DNA from: Ectocarpus siliculosus
Taxonomy: Eukaryota > Sar > Phaeophyceae > Ectocarpales > Ectocarpaceae
Direction: 5' to 3'
Length of the DNA: 64,000 nucleotides
NCBI GenBank assembly: GCA_000310025.1
Contig: FN649726.1
Span: 3,579,314-3,643,313 of the forward strand
This document shows, piece after piece, positions 57,576 to 64,000 of the stretch; position 1 is the first letter of the stretch, and every line of letters begins with the position of its first letter. The translations under genes were made by a program, and so were the position numbers. The notes below the pieces were generated by a model, which was not told where the DNA came from, did no database searches, and saw only the letters and a list, made by a program, of their open reading frames with translations.

Positions 57576-60102
57576 TCAGCATTCCGAGCTCTTGAACCTG
57601 TGCTCCACTCCGAGGGTCCCGAGGTGCTCCAACAACGCGGCGCGCTCTCGCGCCCGGAACGCCTTCTTGTCCACCAACGCCCCGACCCCACCAGCAACCC
57701 CTCCCCCCGCACCCGGAAACGCCGCCCGGGTGCTCCGCACAGCCTCCGTCACTGCTTCCCGCCACGTGCCCTCCCCACCTCCCCGCCCGAAATCGAGCGC
57801 GTACGACGCCAACATGTGGCCGACGTATGAGCCGCTGCGCCGGGCGAGGTCGCCCGGCTTCGGCGCGTAGTGCCCCCCGCCGATGCAGACGAAGGCGGAG
57901 CGCTCCGCCCGGGCGGCGGGGTCCAGGTCACGCCAGTTGATGTCGCCCGCTGGTGACCCGTCGAGGCCAAGCATCCTGGGGGAGTGGGCCGTGTTTTTTT
58001 GTTTGGGGTGCGATACAAGGATAAGGTGGCTGCGCATCATGTGTGCGGGGGAAGGCCAACAGCATGCCGGAAGGGTCAACGGGCCATGTTTGCTGACCCA
58101 CCGGTCGCGATCAGAATGTGTGCGACTTTGGGTGTCGTGCAACGGCGTTGATCCATCGCTACGCCCAGCACTCATAAAAACAGTGTGATTTCCGCACCCC
58201 GGTCTAAATTCGACGCAACGTAGATGCGCCAGTCCAAGCCCACCTCAATATGTGGGCAATTGTTTGTGCCAAAGTAAGCAATACGAGCCACACAACTTCA
58301 CAATAGCAGCAATGCCCAAGAAAGACTTCAATTACTAGTAGTTGCTCGTAGAGCTTGAAGAGTGCCAATTCTTTGCACCATGCTGTTTTCCGACAGGGCC
58401 AGAGGGGGCTATTCGCCGTCCCGCTCACGAGCATTTTATTTCGGGCCGCTGCACCTTGTGAGAACGTTCGCCCAAACCTCTGCCGCGTCGGCTCGTCCCC
58501 AGTGCTCCTCGCTCGAGCCGATCTCGACGAACACTGTTGGCGGGGGTTGGAGCAACACAACGAAGGAACGAAGACAGCAGTAAGTCATGGAACACAAATC
58601 ACGTAGAAATGACTCCACAATGTGCCATGGAAATCGTTTAGCTACACAACGCGGTGATTCCTGGTATGTACACGAGCAACACCGTATCTTAGAATGTGGT
58701 TCCATCGCATCTTCACAGTCAATTCACCCGCGGTCAAACTTGAAGCACGGTTTTTTGCCGGATGAAACAAACACACAAAAGGCCATAAAAAAAAAACACG
58801 GACCCCTGAAAATACCGTAGCTGAACACTATGGTTGGCGAAACGGCACCGCTATCCCCACACACTCACTCGCTGGTGTCTCCAACCACGGGCCGTGATGC
58901 GTAACTTCGAGCGTGGTGTCGAAGGAGCTGTCCAGCCCTGCTTCTCGCGCTGCACGGCCAAGCTCTCTTAGGCAGCCCGCCAGGCGCGGCGACGGGGGTG
59001 GACATCGGCCGGGCTTGCCTCCAGCTTCCTTTGAGGATGACGGCTGGTCACCGGGAGATGTATGGCGTTGTCGGCGGGTTGTTGGTCGGCGGGCCGCGCG
59101 GACGGGGGACACGGCGCGACGAATTCACTTCTGTTTCGTGGAAGGAAAGGATCGTGGATCATGTTTCCCCCCAGGATGATTATTGTCAAGACGTTAGACG
59201 GGATGGACGTCAACACGTTACACGGGATGAGTGTCAACTGCACCGGTGCCCGCACAGATGCCGCGCACGCCGGTAGACGAGACGATGGCGTTTAAAGAGG
59301 TTGACAACACATCACTGCTTCTACAGTAAGTCACAGACCTAAATAATAATTAGGGTCCAACACGGCGGTTGGTTGTGTTTTTCGGCTGAGGGGGATTCAG
59401 AGAGAACAAGTCCGGCATGATGCGACACAGCGCAGTCAAGAAAAACAGCAGTACTGTACACAACAGTTCATGAAAAACAATTCTACTAGCTACAACGACC
59501 ACCAACCGATACTGCCCTCACGCCCTTCCCCAACAACCCACGTTCGGGACGCCGATGGGGTGAACGCAGAGCGCGGGGACGCCGGACTTGGCCACGTGCT
59601 TGCTCAGGAACACAACATCGCTGGGTAGAGCCAAGGGTTCACGCTGCTCCCGTGACGGCTTCTCGTCAGTGCTCCCTACCGACGATGCCGAAGCCCACCT
59701 CCTGTCCGCATCGTCAAGATCGAGAAGCCTCCCTTCTACCAACCAGAGGGATGTTGGTGAATGCTTGTGCCGGTACGCCTTGCCGTTCCGTGTGCCATCA
59801 CGCTCAACACCAGGTTCCGTCTCCAACCAGTTGCCGCGGGCAAGCAGAGCTTCCGCCATCGCCCGTCCTGCCGCATCTTGCTTTGAACCGACCAAAAGAG
59901 TCGACGCTGTGGCGGTGGTAGCAGGGGGGGGGCTATGGCTTGTTGATGATGATGATGCTGTCGCGGAGCATGTTGTTGCTGCCGTTGCGAGGCGGCGACG
60001 CACGGCGTGCTGCAACAATTTGCTTCGTGGGTTTGGCCACAACGCGAAACAGGGCAGTCGCAACAAGGCAAAAATGCTAGCCTTTCGGAAAGCCACTGTC
60101 AT
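57576..60102 (-). CDS. DTD2: D-aminoacyl-tRNA deacylase, DTD2/GEK1 type
   Basis: Hydrolyses D-amino acids or related adducts from mischarged tRNA (archaeal/plant-type deacylase family). Four phase-compatible exons: 60102-59542, 59028-58869, 58533-58455, 57975-57576, 399 residues. Family landmarks in order: DVVFLSKHVAKSGVPALCVHPIG, FDTTLEVTHHGP, FVEIGSSEEHW, FVCIGGGHYAPKPGDLA and GHMLASYAL. The first ~45 residues are Arg/Ala/Leu-rich with few acidic residues (FRKASIFALLRLPCFALWP), resembling an organelle-targeting leader, which the archaeal enzymes lack. The first donor (AAC|GTGGGT) is weaker than the rest. Its start lies 243 bases from the start of the next gene, on the opposite strand. Confidence 0.9.
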
Positions 60103-60345
60103 CCTCTTCACTCACACGTGTACACTCACACCTTTTGGTTAAACACTCCCCGCACACAACACCTACACACACTTGCATTGTTGAGATCAGATCTCGAGCT
60201 ATCCGAGCGTGTGAGTACGTTAGAACCATAATGACGAGTGCAAACCCCCGGGGATGCTTACCTAGCGTCCCCTACCCTCCCGCTCTTCCTGTCTCTCAAC
60301 TTTTCAAATTAATCCCAATCGCAAGCGCAAACGCATTACCCGACC
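60103..60345. promoter_or_regulatory. Shared divergent promoter region
   Basis: 243 bases separate the ATG of the deacylase (60102, leftward) from the ATG of the ATAD2-like gene (60346, rightward). No TATA box or other core element is clearly visible. Confidence 0.5.
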
Positions 60346-60439
60346 ATGGTGGGCACAAGGTCAAGACCACCGGCTAATGATGTTGACGGCGAACGCAACA
60401 ACAGCTCTGGCTCAGATGACAGAGAACCCACGGGAGCGG

Positions 60440-60470
<31 letters not shown>

Positions 60471-63293
60471 GACTGAACTGAGACCGCATCGAAATGCTCG
60501 GCCAGCAACGAGGTTCTCCTTGCAGCCGCCGAACAACAACAACGACGACGACGACAACAACAACCGTCAGAGCAACCGCAACAGCAGCTCCTCAGCCGCC
60601 GGCATGACGTCTCGCCAAAGATCAGCGAGAATCTCGTCCGGACAGCAAGCGTCGTCGTCGGCTCGCACTTCGCTGGAACGGCTCCCTCCAGCACAACAGC
60701 AGCAGCAGCAGCAGCTCCAAGGAAAGACGCCCGAGACGCCTCCACGGCGTAGCTCGCGCAACTCAGCGGGCATAAGCAGGTCTCAAGCGCAACAGCAAGC
60801 AGAGGAAGAAAGCGCCGCTTCGTCTGCAGCGAGACAAGGTCGGAGTAACAGCGGCAGCAGCACCAGGGCGAACGCTGAGCTCAACGCTCTCCTCGGGCTG
60901 GACGCTGCGGTGCGTGAAATGGACAAATATTTGAATTTGGTTCGGAAACTATTATACAACGCCCGACCGCCGCCCACCGCGGTACATTATGATTTACTGT
61001 AAGACTTTGAACACGGCCCCGTTTTGACCAAAAAAGACGATCAAGCAAGCATCGTCTTACACCACGGCAGTTCCGGCGATCCGCGGTAGGAACTCTCCTG
61101 AGCTGTTCTTCATGGCATGTTTCGCCATCATGGTACCATCGTCTTCCCTCATTTTTGCATGCGCACAGCGCTTGACCACACCTTCAGAACATAACATGGC
61201 ATATATCGTGCTTGTTTTGTGCGTCTCGGACTCGGTTTGGACGTTGTACGTACGCACACCCAAAGTGAGGACATTTCTGTCTCCCGGAGTTGAATCACGG
61301 GGATGGGGGAACGTACTGCTGCCATTCCGTTTACAACGAACAGAGGGAATATATGCAGGGTAATGGTTCCTTGCTTAGCGTGCTCCCCACCTCGGCCAGC
61401 ATAGCTAGCCCTACGTTTCAGCATAATATTGCCAGCCCCTTGTTCCAGTTCACAACGTCGCAAACCTCCTCGATCACGCCGAGCTCAACCAAGTTTTTAG
61501 AACAATTTTTTTCTTTTGTGGCATCAGCGCTTCAACCTCGGCTGCGGCATCGAGCAGTGAACTCTTGGATATTTGGATGTTGTGCCCCACCATGGCGCCG
61601 GTGGCATAGCAGCGCGGGCGGCAACTGTTTTTTTTTGTATTTGTTGTGGTATTTTACCCCAGAGCAAGGGGGCAGGCTCATGTTTTTCCCGAATCTGTTG
61701 TACAATATCCGCCTGGATACGTGTCCCTACCTTCGAGAGTGCAGAGAAGCGGCACCAAGCACTACAGCCCTATGCGTCTCGCGCGCTGGGTCGAAGCGTC
61801 CATGCCTTGTGATATCATTGCGCTGGCGAGAGCTCTTCCGCAAATGCCGACTTCCCCTTGCACACCGGTGACATCTCTGGAACTTGATTGGAATCTGGTG
61901 CTGTCGCGTATAAACCTCGCGCCGAATCTCGCCTGAGGCAAAATCTGTCAATGCTGCTGCTTTGCACGTGGGCTTAGGAAAAGCCACACTCAAAAACGCC
62001 CGCAACACACTTTTTGTCTACGCTGCGCCCCTCCCCTCCAACAGAACCAGCGCCTCGGATGGCCTGCCCACGCTGAATCTTCTTCTGAAGAAGAGGAGGA
62101 AGAAGAGGAACTCGTCGTTCAAAGCCGTCGCAGATCTTGGCCCACCGGCAAGCGCTCGGAAGGCGGGGGAAGGCGGGCCGCGCGCAAGGGAGCCCGCGCT
62201 GCCGGCGGTAGTGCTGCCGCCACGGTGGAGCGGGTTGGGCTGCGGGGCGGCGGCGGCGGCGGTGGTGGGAGGCAGAGTGCCAGACTTAATGCGGCGGCTG
62301 CCGAGGGGGAGGCGGTAGCTGCAGAGGGCGGCGCCGGCCGGCCGAAGTACTCTTTCCGCGACCGCAATACCCTTAAGCAGACGGAATTCTTCACCTATGA
62401 AAAGGTGCAGCAGCAGCAGCAGCAGCAGTAATCATTTTTCGGGGACGGGTAACGCTGTTGAACACGGGGGTCGAGGGAGGGAAAATACCCCGAGAAAGCT
62501 ACTGGGAAGTAAAACTCTCAGGTGCCCGATCGGCAGAGCCACATTGCTTCGAGGAGTAGGCGGTAAAGTAGCTCCGCGTGCGTCGTGCTGATCGTTCGTC
62601 GAAGGCAAGCGATAACAACTCCACGGTCTGCTACAAACGCCACGTTTCCCCGCGGTTGTAAATGGTGCACAGCTCGGGACCCAGCGTGCGCGCGATGCCT
62701 GCCCGCGTGCCTTTGATTCGGCGTGGCTCTCTGAGTGTATAGTTTGTCATATTTCTCCCCATGTGCCTCATGTGTGTGCTGTCTTAATTAGTATCGACCG
62801 CGCTAACCGGCTGACCAATGAAAATACGTCAGTCTTGTAGCGGGACAAACAACACGATGACCAAAGGGGAAGGGTTCTACCGACAGGGGGGACGCAGGAG
62901 TTGGACGACAGTCAGTCCTGTGTTGTGCGTGTTTAGCGTGTGTTTTCCGTTGCGACCCCGCCGGCCTCGTATACAGCATGTGAAATGTCACCCCCAACTC
63001 ACCCCCTGTACGCCCCATTTGCTCACCCTCTCGTTCGGTGGTGGCGCTATCAGGAAGAGGAGAGTGAAGAAGGGAGCGAAGAGGAGGAGGAGGAGGAGGA
63101 GGACGAAGAAGGAGACGAAGAGGAGGAGGAGGAGGAGGAAGGAGAGGAAGAGGAGGAGGAAGAAGAGGAGGAGGCCAACGTGGCGACAACGAAACGGACC
63201 AACAAGAAGCAGAGGCGCTACAAGTTCCGCAAGAGGGAGATCACGAAGCGCCACGTTTTCAACGTCACCGCCGAGGAGAGGCAGCCGCGCAGG
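60346..63293 (+). CDS. 5' part of a nuclear/chromatin-type protein, possibly ATAD2/Yta7-like
   Basis: Three phase-compatible exons, 60346-60909, 62051-62404 and 63054-63293, followed by a donor (AGG|GTGAGG); the rest would lie beyond the window. If that donor is not used the frame stops at 63320. Exon 1 is disordered, Ser/Arg/Gln/Asn-rich with poly-Ala and poly-Gln. Exon 2 has acidic ESSSEEEEEEEE, an Arg/Gly-rich stretch and KYSFRDRNTLK. Exon 3 has about 40 nearly pure Glu/Asp residues, then RRYKFRKREITKRHVFNV. The Y-x-x-R-x-R words next to acidic tracts recall the N-terminus of ATAD2/Yta7 AAA-ATPases with bromodomains, but no ATPase or bromodomain is inside the window, so this identity is an inference. 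Confidence 0.5.
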
Positions 63294-64000
63294 GTGAGGG
63301 TCAAGGCCAGAACAAATTAATTACAAAAGGAACCAAAAAAGCCATCGCTGTTTGCGAGCAAAGGACGCGTCCCCACCAAGTCTTCTTCGTGGGCTACACG
63401 TTTTTTTGTGCGTATGTGTTGTGTGTTTTTCATCGTCTTGCTGCTGGCCTCTTCGCTTCTTCGGAGGCGTTCTCTGTTGGGTTTGATACCACCGTAGCAC
63501 CGTAGGTAGCGTCTCCGTCCTCTGTTGGCATCATGCTGCATCATACGCATGATTTATTTATTTTTCTACTTTCGGCCGCCGTGCCGTTGTATACGATGTA
63601 TGTGGTTTCTTTCAAACATCCCACGTTGCGCTCCCCCCCCCCCCCCCCCCCCCGGCCCGGCGCCCGAAAACTTCGCTTTCTTTTGCCCCGGTTGGCGCAA
63701 GAAGGGACCCCCCGCCCCGCTTTTTTTTTTTGGGCTCTCCCAAAAACCCCCCAAAACCTCCCCTAACAAAAAGGGTCCCCAAAGGTCCTGCAGCCACAAA
63801 GGGGAAACTTATGGTGCGCGTTTAAAAAAAAACCACCGCCTCATGCCGAAAAGAAAAGGGAAAAAGGACCCCTTTACCGAAGTAAGGGGTGGCCCCACCC
63901 ACAAACACCCCACGGGGGCGGAAATCGGGATTTGGGTGGGAAGCTTGGCCCCTCCGGGTGGGGGGTCCCTCGCCTTTCTGGGGGGGGGCATTTTTTTTTC
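63294..64000. other. Intron or contig end, poor sequence from about 63637
   Basis: After the exon ending at 63293 no coding sequence is supported. From about 63637 the text turns into an 18-base or longer C run and then homopolymer-rich sequence of the same style as the degraded copy near 53,900. It is probably the noisy end of a contig. Confidence 0.6.

Overview
This is nuclear DNA from a eukaryote with intron-rich genes, most likely a photosynthetic stramenopile and probably a brown alga of the Ectocarpus type. The organism call is an inference. It rests on a light-harvesting protein of the chlorophyll a/c type with a bipartite-looking leader, many short exons with GT-AG borders, long non-coding flanks, neighbouring genes often on opposite strands, and a von Willebrand A/alpha-kinase protein as known in protists. 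The window is draft assembly: two 100-base N gaps, long homopolymers, and stretches that look like poor reads.

Layout. 1-9,000: no intact gene; a chain of broken reading frames on + (2155-3912), a weaker one on - (6104-7161), and two elements with terminal inverted repeats (806-1575 and 7387-7734). 9,088-12,810 (-): vWA/alpha-kinase gene with an apparent frameshift. 13,980-23,358 (-): coiled-coil protein in about 17 short exons. 24,890-34,674 (-): RABL6-type GTPase in 13 exons, with a decayed LINE-like fragment in one intron. 34,797-37,803 (+): light-harvesting protein, 5 exons. 40,040-48,966 (-): giant SAM-C2-IQ-WW protein with a six-copy 396-base tandem repeat. 49,441-51,398 (-): unrecognised 422-residue protein. 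52,064-55,945 (+): MFSD5/MOT2-type transporter, 5 exons. 57,576-60,102 (-): DTD2/GEK1-type D-aminoacyl-tRNA deacylase, 4 exons. 60,346 to beyond 63,293 (+): 5' part of a chromatin-type protein, possibly ATAD2/Yta7-like.

Exon borders were chosen by hand from splice consensus and reading phase. For RABL6, the light-harvesting gene, the transporter, the deacylase, the SAM-C2-IQ-WW gene and the 422-residue protein, all exon phases agree from the chosen start to stop. The genes do not form a pathway. What links them is arrangement: two gene pairs start back to back within about 120-245 bases (RABL6/light-harvesting; deacylase/ATAD2-like), which suggests shared promoters.

No tRNA, rRNA or CRISPR array was seen. 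No previously undescribed system is evident. The most unusual objects are the SAM-C2-IQ-WW protein with its homogenised repeat, and the alpha-kinase whose catalytic domain is split by a long low-complexity insert.
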